Positions 27,498 through 39,461 are shown, counted from the first letter of the stretch. The stretch: DNA of 64,000 nt from Oryzicola mucosus (GCF_014534685.1 NZ_JACVVX010000001.1:636501-700500), one strand, 5' to 3'. Notes: generated by a model not told the origin, from the sequence alone. Numbers and translations are program-made.

Positions 27498-29126
27498 TCA
27501 ATGCGGGTGGTCGTGCACGGACTTGAGCGGCATGTCGTCATGCAGCGGCACCGTCTGGCGCTCGATCATGCGATGGACGCGCACCTGTTCGCCACGATGC
27601 AGCGCGCGCAGCCGTTCGGCGGATTCGGCATCGGCCTGGGTCCGCCGCGTATTGTGGCGGATGTATTCCACCCAGGTCGGGACATGATAGGTCTCGGTCC
27701 AGATTTCCGGGTTTTCAAGGTCGCGTAGCAAGGCCCATTGTCGCGCGCCGTCGCGGATGCGGATGCGGCGCCGGTCGGACATGGCGGCGAGGAAAGCGGG
27801 CACATCTTCCTGGGCGATTTCATAGTCGACCATGACCATGATCGGTCCGCTTCGGGGCTTGAGGTCCAAGCGCAGGATCGGCTCGCTGAAGCGGTCGAGC
27901 GGATCGAGGTTGAGTTTTCCCAGTTCCGGCAAAGCGAAACTCACCCCGATTGCAGCCCCTGCGACCAGCGACACGGCGGACATGACCAGGGCCGGCGAAA
28001 CCCCATGCGCTTCCGCCAAAGTGCCCCAAAGCCAGGCGCCCCCGGCCATGCCGCCAAATGTGGCGGTTTGATAAAGCGACAGGGCGCGGCCCACCACCCA
28101 GCGCGGCGTCGACAGTTGCACGGTCACGTTGAAGAGCGACAAGGTGAGAACCCAGCAGGCGCCGGCGGGAACAAGCGCAAGGCAGGTGAGCCATGTCTGC
28201 CCGCTCCAGGCGATAAGCAGGGCTGCAGCGGCAAAGCCGACAAAGCCGCAGCGCACGATGGTCTCGTTCTGCAGCCGATCGCGAATCCAGCCGTTGGAAA
28301 AGGCCCCGCCGATAGCACCCGCGCCAAAGCAGCCGAGCATGATGCCATAGGTCAGCGCGCCGCCCTCGACGAGATCGCGGGCGACGAGAGGTAGCAGTGC
28401 GACCACTGCAATCGCGGTCATGCCGAAGGCGAAACCGCGAAACAGCACTTTGATCAGGTTCGGCGACATGGCGATGTAGCGAAGCCCGGCTGCCATGGCG
28501 CTGCCCAACGCCTCGCGCGGCAGCGTGTTCTTGACCACCGGACGCTTCCAGAGGGTCAGCGCCGCCAGCAGAGGGATGTAGGTGAACGCGTTGACCGCAA
28601 AAGCCGCCGCCGCGCCCACGGTCGCCACGATCAGGCCGCCGATTGCCGGGCCGACGCTGCGCATCAGGTTGAAGGCCATGCTGTTGAGCGTGACGGCGGA
28701 AGGAATATCCTCGCGCTTGACGATATCGCCCATCGAGGCCTGCCAGGACGGATTGTGCAAAGCCGTGCCGCAACCGATCAGGAAGGTAAAGGCAAGAAGC
28801 AGCCAGGGCGTCAGCAATCCCTGCCAGGCGCAGACGGCGAGGCCGATCGAGATCGCCATCATCAGCGTCTGTGCCGTCAGCATGACGCGACGCCGGTCGA
28901 CGCTGTCGGCCAGCGCGCCGGCGGCAATGGAAAACAGCATGATCGGCAAGGTCGTCGCCGCCTGCACCAAGGCGACGAGATCGGACGAACTGGTCAGCAT
29001 CGTCATCGTCCAGCCGGCCGCGACGCCCTGGATCAGGCCACCGAGATTGGAGACCAGCGTCGCGCTCCAGAGATTGCGAAAGGTGGCCTGCTTGAGGGGG
29101 GCGGTGAGCGATGAGCTGGGAACCAT
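27498..29126 (-). CDS. MFS transporter (EntS/MFS_3 type) with C-terminal soluble domain
   Basis: A 542-residue major facilitator with 12 predicted membrane segments in the first 400 residues. The loop 2-3 motif is GALADSVDRRRVMLTAQ, and residues 150-165 carry AFNLMRSVGPAIGG, typical of the enterobactin exporter-like MFS_3 group. After the last helix comes a cytoplasmic domain of about 120 residues, starting PIMVMVDYEIAQEDVPAFL and containing RIRDGARQWALLRD and TYHVPTWVEYIRHN. This tail is a recurrent feature of the group with unknown role. AAGGA lies upstream of the ATG. The exported substrate is unknown; it may be a siderophore, drug or metabolite. Confidence 0.87.
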   Translation of the reverse strand: MVPSSSLTAPLKQATFRNLWSATLVSNLGGLIQGVAAGWTMTMLTSSSDLVALVQAATTLPIMLFSIAAGALADSVDRRRVMLTAQTLMMAISIGLAVCAWQGLLTPWLLLAFTFLIGCGTALHNPSWQASMGDIVKREDIPSAVTLNSMAFNLMRSVGPAIGGLIVATVGAAAAFAVNAFTYIPLLAALTLWKRPVVKNTLPREALGSAMAAGLRYIAMSPNLIKVLFRGFAFGMTAIAVVALLPLVARDLVEGGALTYGIMLGCFGAGAIGGAFSNGWIRDRLQNETIVRCGFVGFAAAALLIAWSGQTWLTCLALVPAGACWVLTLSLFNVTVQLSTPRWVVGRALSLYQTATFGGMAGGAWLWGTLAEAHGVSPALVMSAVSLVAGAAIGVSFALPELGKLNLDPLDRFSEPILRLDLKPRSGPIMVMVDYEIAQEDVPAFLAAMSDRRRIRIRDGARQWALLRDLENPEIWTETYHVPTWVEYIRHNTRRTQADAESAERLRALHRGEQVRVHRMIERQTVPLHDDMPLKSVHDHPH

Positions 29127-29465
29127 CAGCTGGTCCTTGTGGAATCGGAAAAGCGAGCCGTCTCAACAATCTATAGCGGTAAATGTGAGAACCAAACCTA
29201 AAGCATCGCACGCCAGCATCATATCGCCAGATACGGCTCTGTTTAGAACCACAATCCAAGTTTGTTCTGCATGCCGGCGAATCGCGGCAATAAAACAGCG
29301 CTTCCCAGATAATCCACGAAAACCTGTTTCCTTTCCTCACCTTGACGCTGATGCCCGCGACATACTAATTACAACGCAGCCAAAAGGGTCTTCCCTTACC
29401 GTTGTCGAAGTGAGCGCGCAGAAGCTGCGACGCGTGGCCCGGCTGATGCCGGGCGAGAGGTTTTC
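29127..29465. other. Divergent intergenic region MFS/fpr
   Basis: 339 bases without a supportable gene. The right half holds a possible fpr promoter: CTTGAC (29341-29346) followed after 17 bases by ACTAAT (29364-29369). The left half is relatively AT-rich and presumably carries the MFS promoter. No clear SoxR- or Fur-like box was recognised. Confidence 0.45.
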
Positions 29466-30293
29466 ATGAGCGGATTGCCTGCCCAGAGCGTGGCCGAAGA
29501 CCGGTCGCCAAAATTCCCGATCCCGGCCAATGTCTATGCCGAAAAAATCGTGTCGGTGACGCATTACACCGATCATCTGTTCTCGTTCCGCGTGACGCGG
29601 CCGCAGTCGCTGCGCTTCCGCTCGGGCGAATTCGTTATGATCGGCCTGCCGAACGCCGAAAAACCGGTCTATCGCGCCTACTCCATCGCCAGCCCGTCCT
29701 GGGATGAGGAACTGGAATTCTTCTCCATCAAGGTGCCGGACGGCCCGCTGACTTCGGAACTGCAGAAAATCCAGCCGGGCGACACGCTGCTGCTGCGCCA
29801 GAAGACGACCGGAACGCTGGTGCTCGACGCGCTGACGCCGGGAAAGCGCCTGTTCATGATCTCCACCGGCACCGGCATCGCGCCCTTCGCCAGCCTTTTG
29901 CGCGACCCCGACACCTATGAGCGCTACGAACAGGTCATCCTCACCCACACCTGCCGCGAGGTGGCTGAACTGAAATACGGACAGGAGCTTGTTGCCGACC
30001 TCGCCAACGATCCGCTGATCGGCGAACTGACGCATGGCCGCGTAACGCTGTACAACTCGACGACGCGCGAAGAATCGCCGCGCATGGGCCGCATCACCGC
30101 GCTCATCGACTCGGGCAAGCTCTACACCGACCTCGGCATCGCGCCGTTGAATCCCGAAACCGACCGGGTCATGATCTGCGGCTCCATGCACATGCTGAAG
30201 GACGTCAAGGAACTGGTCGAAAGCCGTGGCTTCGAGGAGGGTTCGCTGAACCATCCCAACACCTTCGTGGTCGAGCGCGCCTTCGTCGGCTGA
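29466..30293 (+). CDS. fpr: Ferredoxin-NADP+ reductase (bacterial FPR type)
   Basis: A 275-residue FAD enzyme that exchanges electrons between NADPH and ferredoxin or flavodoxin, used in oxidative stress and Fe-S repair. The FAD motif is YRAYSIASPSWDEELEFF, the NADP-binding loop ISTGTGIAPFASLLRD, and the C-terminal segment VMICGSMHMLKD. The ending VERAFVG matches the alphaproteobacterial subclass, which lacks the aromatic C-terminal stacking residue of plastid-type enzymes. GAGAGG precedes the ATG. Monocistronic, with a hairpin after it. Confidence 0.93.
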   Translation: MSGLPAQSVAEDRSPKFPIPANVYAEKIVSVTHYTDHLFSFRVTRPQSLRFRSGEFVMIGLPNAEKPVYRAYSIASPSWDEELEFFSIKVPDGPLTSELQKIQPGDTLLLRQKTTGTLVLDALTPGKRLFMISTGTGIAPFASLLRDPDTYERYEQVILTHTCREVAELKYGQELVADLANDPLIGELTHGRVTLYNSTTREESPRMGRITALIDSGKLYTDLGIAPLNPETDRVMICGSMHMLKDVKELVESRGFEEGSLNHPNTFVVERAFVG

Positions 30294-30341
30294 CCCTGCG
30301 TTCCCTACTGAGACCGACAGGGGCCTGAATACCATCTCCAA

Positions 30342-30368
30342 GCAACCTCGCCGCATCGGCGAGGTTGC
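30342..30368 (+). terminator. Hairpin after fpr
   Basis: A perfect 12-bp stem, GCAACCTCGCCG (30342-30353) with CGGCGAGGTTGC (30357-30368), and a three-base loop. The following sequence ACTCTTGC has only a poor T-tract, so it is either a weak terminator or a transcript-end stabiliser. Confidence 0.6.
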
Positions 30369-30451
30369 ACTCTTGCGCCAGGAATGCTCTGAATATAGTC
30401 ACAGGCGGAATACTGCCGCTTGATTCATCATTGTCGTCGCATTCGGATCCC

Positions 30452-31348
30452 ATGACCCTTATTTCGGCAGATCGATCGGGCTTCTCGACCGCCGCCAAGG
30501 TTGGTTTGCCCTTGTCGTTCGACGACCAGAAGGGCTGGGATGCTGAACTCGCCCTGGAGTTCGAGCGGTCGCACGGCGCGACGCGGCTGATGCGCAGGCA
30601 TCATCGCGGCCCGTTGATGGTGCAACGCCCCTTCCATCCCGAAAACGACGGCACCTGCCACGTCTATGTGCTGCATCCGCCCGGCGGCGTGGCAGGCGGC
30701 GACCGCCTCGACCTGCGCTTCACCTTAGCCAGCGACGCGCGCTGCGTGCTGACGACGCCGGGTGCGGCCAAATTCTACCGCAGCGCCACCGGGGCGTCGC
30801 AATGCAACACGGTCACGGTCGCGTCGGGCGGCGTATGCGAATACCTTCCGCAAGAGACCATCGTCTTTTCCGGCGCCCAAGCCGCGCTGGAAACGCTGGT
30901 TTCACTTGAAGGCAATGCGACCTATATAGGCTGGGATATCGTCTGCCTCGGCCGTCCGGCCGCCAAGGAGGCGTTCGACAGCGGCAGCGTCACCCAGCGC
31001 ATCGAGATCATCCGCGACGGCCGCCCGATCTGGTTCGAACGCATCCGGCTCGATGGCGGCTCGCCGATGCTGGCCGCACCCTATGCGCTGGCAGGCCAGA
31101 CCGTCTTCGGCACCATGATCTGCGCCAGCACCGACCTGGACGACACCGTCGCCGACCAGGTGCGGGCCGCCGTCGGCCAGGTCAAAGACGGGTTGTTTTC
31201 GGTCAGCCGGCTCGACGACGTTCTGGTCTGCCGCTATCTGGGCCCGCAGGCGGCCGCGGCCAAGGCGCTGTTTGCCCATGCCTGGGATGCGATGCGCCGC
31301 GCCCTGCAGGACAAGCCGTCCTGCCCGCCGCGCATCTGGGCCACGTAA
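30452..31348 (+). CDS. ureD: Urease accessory protein UreD
   Basis: A 298-residue UreD/UreH scaffold that holds urease apoprotein together with UreF and UreG during nickel insertion. Family signatures are LMRRHHRGPLMVQRPFHP, VYVLHPPGGVAGGDRL, TTPGAAKFYRS and YLPQETIVF. The ATG at 30452 begins the recognisable family N-terminus; the Shine-Dalgarno is weak (GGA). It is the first gene of ureDABC, and ureA follows after 21 bases. Confidence 0.94.
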   Translation: MTLISADRSGFSTAAKVGLPLSFDDQKGWDAELALEFERSHGATRLMRRHHRGPLMVQRPFHPENDGTCHVYVLHPPGGVAGGDRLDLRFTLASDARCVLTTPGAAKFYRSATGASQCNTVTVASGGVCEYLPQETIVFSGAQAALETLVSLEGNATYIGWDIVCLGRPAAKEAFDSGSVTQRIEIIRDGRPIWFERIRLDGGSPMLAAPYALAGQTVFGTMICASTDLDDTVADQVRAAVGQVKDGLFSVSRLDDVLVCRYLGPQAAAAKALFAHAWDAMRRALQDKPSCPPRIWAT

Positions 31349-31369
31349 CCATTCGAAGAGGAGCCTGTT

Positions 31370-31672
31370 ATGGAATTGTTGCCGCGCGAGAAGGACAAGC
31401 TTCTGATCTTCACCGCAGGTCTTCTTGCCGAACGCCGCAAGGCGCGCGGTGTGAAGCTGAACTATCCGGAGGTCATCGCCTACATCTCGGCCGCCATCAT
31501 GGAAGGCGCGCGCGACGGCAGGACGGTTGCCGAGCTGATGTCCTATGGCGCGACGCTCCTGACCCGCGACGACGTAATGGAAGGCATCCCCGAGATGATC
31601 CACGACATCCAGGTCGAGGCGACGTTTCCGGACGGCACCAAGCTCGTAACCGTTCACAACCCCATTCCGTGA
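31370..31672 (+). CDS. ureA: Urease subunit gamma
   Basis: The 100-residue small subunit of nickel urease, exactly the usual length. Signatures: [20 protein letters not shown] at the N-terminus, [20 protein letters not shown] centrally, and VTVHNPIP at the end. It assembles with UreB and UreC into the (UreABC)3 complex in the cytoplasm. GAGGAG sits upstream of the ATG, and ureB follows after 10 bases. Confidence 0.97.
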   Translation: MELLPREKDKLLIFTAGLLAERRKARGVKLNYPEVIAYISAAIMEGARDGRTVAELMSYGATLLTRDDVMEGIPEMIHDIQVEATFPDGTKLVTVHNPIP

Positions 31673-31682
31673 GGGCCGACCC

Positions 31683-32006
31683 ATGACCACTGCCATCATA
31701 CCGGGCGAATTCTTCATCGAGGACGGCGAAATCGAGCTGAATGCGGGGCGCGAGAAGCGCAGCGTCGCCGTCGCCAATTCCGGCGACCGGCCCATCCAGG
31801 TCGGCTCGCACTACCATTTCTACGAGACCAACAGCGGTCTGGTGTTCGATCGGGAGCAAGCCAAGGGCTTCAGGCTCGACATTCCCGCCGGCACCGCCGT
31901 GCGCTTCGAGCCGGGGCAGGAGCGCAGCGTCACCCTCGTCGCCTTGGCCGGCGACCGCACGGTCTACGGCTTCAATGCAAAAATCATGGGCAAGCTGGAG
32001 AACTGA
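31683..32006 (+). CDS. ureB: Urease subunit beta
   Basis: The 107-residue beta subunit. The N-terminus [19 protein letters not shown], the core [11 protein letters not shown], and [10 protein letters not shown] are diagnostic. It contributes structure around the UreC active site. Only one base separates its stop from the ureC ATG, so translation is coupled. Confidence 0.97.
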   Translation: MTTAIIPGEFFIEDGEIELNAGREKRSVAVANSGDRPIQVGSHYHFYETNSGLVFDREQAKGFRLDIPAGTAVRFEPGQERSVTLVALAGDRTVYGFNAKIMGKLEN

Positions 32007-32007
32007 C

Positions 32008-33711
<1,704 letters not shown>

Positions 33712-33789
33712 TCTATTCGTTTCGTCTCACCGCTCCCGGGAAGAAGGCGGCCCGACGGGCCTGATGAGCGACCGCATCGACCCCGGCCT

Positions 33790-34461
33790 TCAGGACCGGA
33801 ACAGTCGGCTGTACTGCGTCTCATGCCAGGCGCTGGCCATGGCCATGCCGATCGCGGCATTGCCGACCGCGTCGTCCGGCAGGTTTTCCGCATGAGTAGC
33901 GGCGCGCTCAAGCACCGCATCCGCGGCAATCAGGATGCGCTGTCCGGCCGTCTGGCCGAGCGGCACGAGCCGTATCGCGGCCGCGACCTGGCTTTCCACC
34001 ATGCTCCACATCAGCCCGCGCAGCGCCTCGCCGACCGGTAGCGCCCAGTGGTCGGCGGCAAGCGCGAAAGCGGCGGTATAGCCGAGCTGGTCGTTCGAAC
34101 AATCCTTCGCCCGCGTCACGTCGAGATCGATCAGCAGCTGCAACAGTGCCGCGCCCATGCGCCGGTCTTCCAATTGCAGCTCGCGGCTCTCGCGGCCCGA
34201 CGCCAGCCAGGCGTCCAGCCGCCGGAATGCGCCGACATCGCCGGCAGCGAGCGCCGTCATCATCCTGAGCAGAATCGCGCCGTCGAAGGCTGCAAAACTG
34301 TGTTCCAGCACGCCGAGAATCCACGCCCGCGCCGATTCCTCGTCCTTCACCCAGCCGTGCTGGACGGCACTTTCCAGCCCACGCGAATAGGAGAAAGCGC
34401 CGACCGGCAGGCTCGGGCTGGTCAGCCGCAGCAGATGCATCATCGAACCCGGTGCCGGCAT
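33790..34461 (-). CDS. ureF: Urease accessory protein UreF
   Basis: A 223-residue all-helical protein that works with UreD and UreG in nickel delivery to UreC. Signatures: LLRLTSPSLPVGAFSYSRGL near the N-terminus, RELQLEDRRMGAALLQLL, and GYTAAFALAADHW. The ATG at 34461 has GAGGGAAC upstream and starts just ahead of the first conserved helix; the frame upstream is not family-like. It is transcribed towards ureC, not with it. Relatives usually sit in a ureEFG block on the same strand, so the locus is rearranged; ureE and ureG must be elsewhere or beyond this region. Confidence 0.93.
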   Translation of the reverse strand: MPAPGSMMHLLRLTSPSLPVGAFSYSRGLESAVQHGWVKDEESARAWILGVLEHSFAAFDGAILLRMMTALAAGDVGAFRRLDAWLASGRESRELQLEDRRMGAALLQLLIDLDVTRAKDCSNDQLGYTAAFALAADHWALPVGEALRGLMWSMVESQVAAAIRLVPLGQTAGQRILIAADAVLERAATHAENLPDDAVGNAAIGMAMASAWHETQYSRLFRS

Positions 34462-34617
34462 TCTTGTTCCCTCGGCGCTCTCCCTACCGGTAGGGGGAGG
34501 CGTTGCCTCTGTAAAGCGCGATCGTCGTCGCCACACGATCCGCATTGGCATCCGGCCACGGAATCTATACATGCCGTTGACCGAGATTATTCAGACCCTG
34601 CTTAGCCGGAGTTTACC

Positions 34618-35559
34618 ATGCTGCTCAAAGTCGCCGTCCAGATGGACCATGTTTCCACCATCTCTATTGCCGGCGACACCAGCTTCGCGCTTTCGCTCGA
34701 GGCGCAGCGGCGCGGCCACCAGCTGTTCCACTACACGCCCGATCGGCTCTCGCTGCGCGACGGCAAGGTTTTCGCGCGGCTGGAGACGCTCGAACTGCGC
34801 GACGTCAAGGGCGACCACTTCACCCTCGGCGAGCCGGTGCGCACCGACATGTCGGAGATGGACGTGGTGCTGCTGCGCCAGGATCCGCCCTTCGACATGA
34901 ACTACATCACCACCACCCATATTCTGGAGCGCATCCACCCAAAGACGCTGGTGGTCAACGACCCGGCCTGGGTGCGCAACAGCCCGGAAAAGATCTTCGT
35001 CACCGAATTCGCCGACCTGATGCCCGAGACGCTGATCACCAAGGATGTGCGCGAGGTGGCCGCGTTCCGCAAGGAGTTCGGCGACATCATCATCAAGCCG
35101 CTCTACGGCAATGGCGGCGCCGGCATCTTCCACCTGCACGAGGCCGACCGCAACCTGTCCTCGCTGCTGGAAATGTTCGGCCAGATGTTCCGCGAACCCT
35201 TCATCGTGCAGCGCTACCTCAAGGAGGTGCGCGCCGGCGACAAGCGCATCATCCTGATCGACGGCGAGCCCGTCGGCGCCATCAACCGCGTGCCGGCGGA
35301 GCACGATGCGCGCTCCAACATGCATGCGGGCGGCCGTGCCGAAAAGACCGAACTGACGCAGCGCGAGCGCGAGATCTGCGCCCGTATCGGCCCCTCGCTG
35401 AAGGAGCGCGGCTTCATCCTCGTCGGCATCGACGTGATCGGCGACTACATGACCGAGATCAACGTCACCTCGCCCACCGGCGTGCGCGAGGTCAAGAAAT
35501 TCGGCGGCGCCGATATCGCAGCCCTGTTCTGGGACGCGGTGGAGGCAAAGCGAGGCTGA
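34618..35559 (+). CDS. gshB: Glutathione synthetase
   Basis: A 313-residue ATP-grasp ligase joining gamma-glutamylcysteine and glycine. Signatures: [48 protein letters not shown] (ATP-grasp loop) and [19 protein letters not shown] (metal-binding Asp/Glu/Asn). Full length for the family. GGAG lies upstream of the ATG. It is divergent from ureF and is followed by comM, a pairing that is conserved in rhizobia. Confidence 0.97.
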   Translation: MLLKVAVQMDHVSTISIAGDTSFALSLEAQRRGHQLFHYTPDRLSLRDGKVFARLETLELRDVKGDHFTLGEPVRTDMSEMDVVLLRQDPPFDMNYITTTHILERIHPKTLVVNDPAWVRNSPEKIFVTEFADLMPETLITKDVREVAAFRKEFGDIIIKPLYGNGGAGIFHLHEADRNLSSLLEMFGQMFREPFIVQRYLKEVRAGDKRIILIDGEPVGAINRVPAEHDARSNMHAGGRAEKTELTQREREICARIGPSLKERGFILVGIDVIGDYMTEINVTSPTGVREVKKFGGADIAALFWDAVEAKRG

Positions 35560-35682
35560 CAGCGGAAGCCGGCAAGAATGTTCTCTTAATGTTCTTGCGC
35601 ATTCCTGCAATCTATGCTTGTCTTGGGCTCGGTTCATCCATGATCTGATCGCGGGCGAGTAGGGCGCCCGAATGGGGGCGGC

Positions 35683-37212
35683 ATGGTCTCGCGCGTACGC
35701 ACGGTTGCATTCCAAGGCATCGAGGCTGTTCCCGTCGACGTTCAGGTGATGATCGCGCCGGGCAAGGTGGGCATGCACATCGTCGGCCTGCCCGACAAGG
35801 CGGTGGCCGAAAGCCGCGAGCGGGTGCAGGCCGCCCTTCACGCGTCCGGCCTGTCGATGCCGCCAAAGAAGGTGACGGTCAATCTCGCTCCCGCAGACCT
35901 GCCCAAGGAAGGCAGCCATTACGATCTGCCCATCGCGCTCGGGCTGATGGCGGCACTCGGCGCGCTGCCGGGCGACGCGCTGGCGGGCTATGTCGTGCTC
36001 GGCGAACTGTCGCTCGACGGAACGCTGACGCCCGTCGCGGGTGCGCTGCCCGCTGCCATCGGCGCCAATGCGGAAGGCAAGGGCTTGATCTGCCCGCATG
36101 CATCGGGAGCGGAAGCCGCTTGGGCGGGCGCGGACATCGACATTCTGGCGCCGCGCAGCCTGATCGCCATCGCCAATCATTTTCGCGGCACGCAGGTGCT
36201 GTCACGGCCCGAACCGGGCGTGCAGGCGCCCGCCATCGGCCTGCCCGATCTCGCCGACATCAAGGGCCAGGAAAGCGCCAAGCGCGCACTCGAGGTGGCA
36301 GCCGCCGGCGGGCATAACCTTCTGATGGTCGGGCCTCCAGGCTCCGGCAAATCCATGCTGGCACAGCGTCTTCCATCGATCCTGCCGCCCTTGACGCCGC
36401 GCGAACTGCTCGAAGTCTCGATGATCGCTTCCATCGCGGGCGAGCTTTCCGGCGGCAAGCTGACCGACCGGCGGCCGTTTCGTGCGCCGCATCATTCCGC
36501 CTCCATGGCTGCGATGGTCGGCGGCGGGCTCAGGGCACGGCCTGGCGAGGTATCGCTCGCGCATAATGGCGTGCTGTTCCTCGACGAGTTTCCGGAATTC
36601 ACGCCGCAGGTGCTGGATTCGCTGCGCCAGCCGCTGGAAACCGGCGACTGCATGATCGCGCGCGCCAACCACCGCGTCACCTATCCCTCGCGCATCCAGC
36701 TTATCGCCGCGATGAATCCGTGCCGCTGCGGCATGGCCGGCGAACCCGGCTTCCGCTGCCTGCGCGGGCCGCGTTGCCAGACAGATTATCAGGCGCGGAT
36801 TTCCGGACCGATGCTCGACCGCATCGACCTCCGCATCGAGGTGCCCGCCGTTTCGGCCTCCGACCTGATCCGGCCGGGCAAGGCCGAGGCGAGTGCGGTC
36901 GTGGCGGCGCGGGTAGCCCAGGCGCGGTCGATGCAGCGGGCGCGCTTCGAGGCGCTCGGCCTCGACTGTACGACCAATGCGCAATGCCCAACGGGTGCGG
37001 TGGAGGAGATCGCGCTGCCCGATGGGCCTGGGCTCGCGCTGCTGCGCGATGCCAGCGAAAAGCTCGGCTTTTCCGCTCGCGCCTATCACCGCGTCCTCAA
37101 AGTCGCGCGAACGCTCGCCGACCTCGACGGTGCTGAGACGGTCGGTCGCATCCATTTGGCCGAGGCGATTTCCTACCGCATGGCGGCGGACAGGATGGCG
37201 CAGGCGGCTTGA
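35683..37212 (+). CDS. comM: YifB/ComM family Mg-chelatase-like AAA+ ATPase
   Basis: A 509-residue protein with an N-terminal ChlI/Lon-like domain, a AAA+ core and a C-terminal helical domain. Walker A is GPPGSGKS, Walker B GVLFLDEFPEF, and the zinc-like cluster region reads NPCRCGMAGEPGFRCLRGPR. In Vibrio and Acinetobacter, ComM is a hexameric helicase that promotes branch migration during integration of transforming DNA. In this organism, competence is not shown, and a wider role in recombination is possible. It follows gshB by 123 bases. Confidence 0.9.
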   Translation: MVSRVRTVAFQGIEAVPVDVQVMIAPGKVGMHIVGLPDKAVAESRERVQAALHASGLSMPPKKVTVNLAPADLPKEGSHYDLPIALGLMAALGALPGDALAGYVVLGELSLDGTLTPVAGALPAAIGANAEGKGLICPHASGAEAAWAGADIDILAPRSLIAIANHFRGTQVLSRPEPGVQAPAIGLPDLADIKGQESAKRALEVAAAGGHNLLMVGPPGSGKSMLAQRLPSILPPLTPRELLEVSMIASIAGELSGGKLTDRRPFRAPHHSASMAAMVGGGLRARPGEVSLAHNGVLFLDEFPEFTPQVLDSLRQPLETGDCMIARANHRVTYPSRIQLIAAMNPCRCGMAGEPGFRCLRGPRCQTDYQARISGPMLDRIDLRIEVPAVSASDLIRPGKAEASAVVAARVAQARSMQRARFEALGLDCTTNAQCPTGAVEEIALPDGPGLALLRDASEKLGFSARAYHRVLKVARTLADLDGAETVGRIHLAEAISYRMAADRMAQAA

Positions 37213-37330
37213 ACCGGAGGAGACGACACCGGCGCACTCCATCACGGCATCCGGAGCGCAGCCCGGCCGACTGCTTTCAAATCGGCACTTGTGCAAAGGC
37301 AGTTCGCCCTTGCGACACGCCGGTCGCAGG

Positions 37331-38422
37331 TCACTGCTGCGGGGGGCGCGGACGGGGCAGCGGGACGCCATAGTCCGGCGTCGGTGCGAAAGCGGAGATG
37401 CCGGCGGGCAAGGATGCAGCCGATGCCGCGCCGACCGACGCGGGCGGCTGGATGACCGGTTGCGCCGGGCTGGCAGCAACAGTGGTTGCCATGCCGTTGA
37501 CCGGGTAAGTTACCGCCGCCTCGGAAACGGGATTGGGCTGCCCCAGCACGGCGCGGCATTCCTTGGGCAGGCTCGACATCGTCATCAGGTCGCGCGCCTT
37601 GGGCGCATCGGGGTTCTGGTTGGGGCGCCAGGGTTCTTCGGTGAACCACCAGGCGAGCGACTTGTCGCAGCCGTCGCCGGCTGCCGTGGCAGCCTGCGCC
37701 TTGCAACCGATGGAGCCGGGCTGGCAGCCGATGCGGACATGGAAATGATAGTCGTGCCCCCAGAACGGCCGGACCTTCTGCAGCCAGCTTCGGTCGCCCT
37801 TTACGGTGTCGCAGAGTTTTTTCTTGATGCCGGGATGTACCAGAATGCGCTCTACCTGCGGATAGCTCGCAGCGGTCTTCAGAAGTGACGCATGCGCCGG
37901 TGTCCACAACCTGTCGTCGACGGTGAGCCCGCCCTTTTTGATCATCGACACGGCAGGCATGTTCTCGCGTTCGGAGAGCGAAAGCCTGCGGTTGGGCATG
38001 GGCGTAAACCAGATATCGGCGTCGAGACCGATCTGGTGCGAGGCATGGCCGGACAGCATGGGTCCGCCGCGCGGCTGTGAGATATCGCCCAGCATCAGAC
38101 CCGGCCAACCCACCTTGGTCGCATCGCGGGACAGTTGCTCGATCAACGCTATCATCGTGGGGTGGCCCCAGCGTCGGTTGCGCGACAGCCGCATCGCCTG
38201 CCAGGTCGGCCCGTCGGTGGCAATCGCCAAGCCGCCGGAAAAACAGCCTTTCGAATAAAACCCATAGGATCGCGCGGGTGCGACAGACGGCAGGCGCTCT
38301 GCCCCGAACAGGTTTTTGGCCAGTTCCTCGGACTGTGCGGCGGGCAGTTCGGCGGCGATCATCGTCCCGGCAGCAAGCAGCGCGGCTGCCGTGCCCACGA
38401 TTTTGCGCATCCACTGTCTCAT
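37331..38422 (-). CDS. mepA: Penicillin-insensitive murein endopeptidase
   Basis: A 363-residue periplasmic LAS-type zinc peptidase that cuts D-Ala-meso-DAP cross-links in peptidoglycan. A signal peptide is visible (MRQWMRKIVGTAAALLAAG through AQS). The zinc ligands are in GHASHQIGLDADIW (H and D) and HDYHFHVRIGC (HxH). The C-terminal tail of about 60 residues is Pro/Ala-rich and low complexity (ending PLPRPRPPQQ), longer than E. coli MepA. The ATG at 38422 was chosen because the signal peptide begins there. It is convergent with comM. Confidence 0.93.
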   Translation of the reverse strand: MRQWMRKIVGTAAALLAAGTMIAAELPAAQSEELAKNLFGAERLPSVAPARSYGFYSKGCFSGGLAIATDGPTWQAMRLSRNRRWGHPTMIALIEQLSRDATKVGWPGLMLGDISQPRGGPMLSGHASHQIGLDADIWFTPMPNRRLSLSERENMPAVSMIKKGGLTVDDRLWTPAHASLLKTAASYPQVERILVHPGIKKKLCDTVKGDRSWLQKVRPFWGHDYHFHVRIGCQPGSIGCKAQAATAAGDGCDKSLAWWFTEEPWRPNQNPDAPKARDLMTMSSLPKECRAVLGQPNPVSEAAVTYPVNGMATTVAASPAQPVIQPPASVGAASAASLPAGISAFAPTPDYGVPLPRPRPPQQ

Positions 38423-38558
38423 CTGCTCACCGTTCGTCTTGCCGGCTTCGCCGAAGCGATGCCTTTCCATCTTGCCTTATCGCCCAAGCTTTGGGACCGC
38501 TTGGTTAGCGAGAAGTAAATGGACACCGGAATGGTCGATCACATTTATCGACACACAG

Positions 38559-39461
38559 TCAGCCTTCCCGCATTGCGCTGCGCTCGTCGCCGCCCTCGCC
38601 TTTCCAGGTCCCGTCGCGCCACAGCGCGTTAAGCGCGATGCGATAATCTGGAAAGCGGAATGCATAGCCTTCTGCCTTGATCGCCGCGTTCGAAACGCGT
38701 TTGTTCTCGCCATAGAAAGACCGCGCCATGGGCGAAAGTTGGGCGGTCTCGAAAGCAATTTCAGCCGGCGGGGCGATGCCCATCAGTTCAGCCGCGTAAG
38801 ATACAACATCCTGCGGCGGCGCGGGCAGGTCGTCGGTGACGTTGAACACCCCGCCTTTGCGTTTGCCGAGCAGATGCCAGGCAGCGCCCGCGATGTCTTC
38901 GACATGAATACGGTTGAACACCTGGCCGGGCTTCACCAGCCGCTTGGCCGTACCGTTCTGGAGATTGACAAGGGCATTGCGGCCCGGCCCATAAATGCCG
39001 GAAAGCCTCAAGATTGCCGTAGGTATTCCCGCCTTGTCGCCCAGGTCGAGCCACTGCCGCTCTGCCGCGACGCGCAATGTCGAGCGCCGCGAGGTCGGCC
39101 GGCATTCCGCAGTCTCGTCCACCCAAGCGCCGGCGTGGTCGCCATAGACGCCGACAGTGGAGAGATAGCCGATCCATTCGAGCCTGGGTATGGAGGATGG
39201 CACTATGGCGCCTGCCATTGCCAGAAGCGGGTCGCCTTCATCGCCGGGCGCCGCTGACACCAGAAGATGCGTTGCATCCTTCAACACCTCTATTGCAGCC
39301 GCATCCAGCGCACCATCGACGATCAGCGGCGCAATGCCAGCCTGCCTCAAGGCTTCGGCCTTCTCGGCAGAGCGCGTCGTGCCGTGGACGACAACACCCT
39401 CGGGAGCCTGACGGCCGAATGCCTTGCCGGAATAACCGGCGCCGAACACAAAAACACTCAT
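38559..39461 (-). CDS. SDR/NAD-dependent epimerase family protein (YeeZ-like)
   Basis: A 300-residue extended SDR. The Rossmann start is [15 protein letters not shown]; the active-site Tyr and Ser region includes [18 protein letters not shown], and [18 protein letters not shown] follows. The first glycine motif, GAGYSG, is that of the YeeZ/YbjT-like group whose substrate is unknown. The start at 39461 overlaps the queG stop in ATGA, so it is the last gene of the GST-queG-SDR unit. Confidence 0.87.
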   Translation of the reverse strand: MSVFVFGAGYSGKAFGRQAPEGVVVHGTTRSAEKAEALRQAGIAPLIVDGALDAAAIEVLKDATHLLVSAAPGDEGDPLLAMAGAIVPSSIPRLEWIGYLSTVGVYGDHAGAWVDETAECRPTSRRSTLRVAAERQWLDLGDKAGIPTAILRLSGIYGPGRNALVNLQNGTAKRLVKPGQVFNRIHVEDIAGAAWHLLGKRKGGVFNVTDDLPAPPQDVVSYAAELMGIAPPAEIAFETAQLSPMARSFYGENKRVSNAAIKAEGYAFRFPDYRIALNALWRDGTWKGEGGDERSAMREG

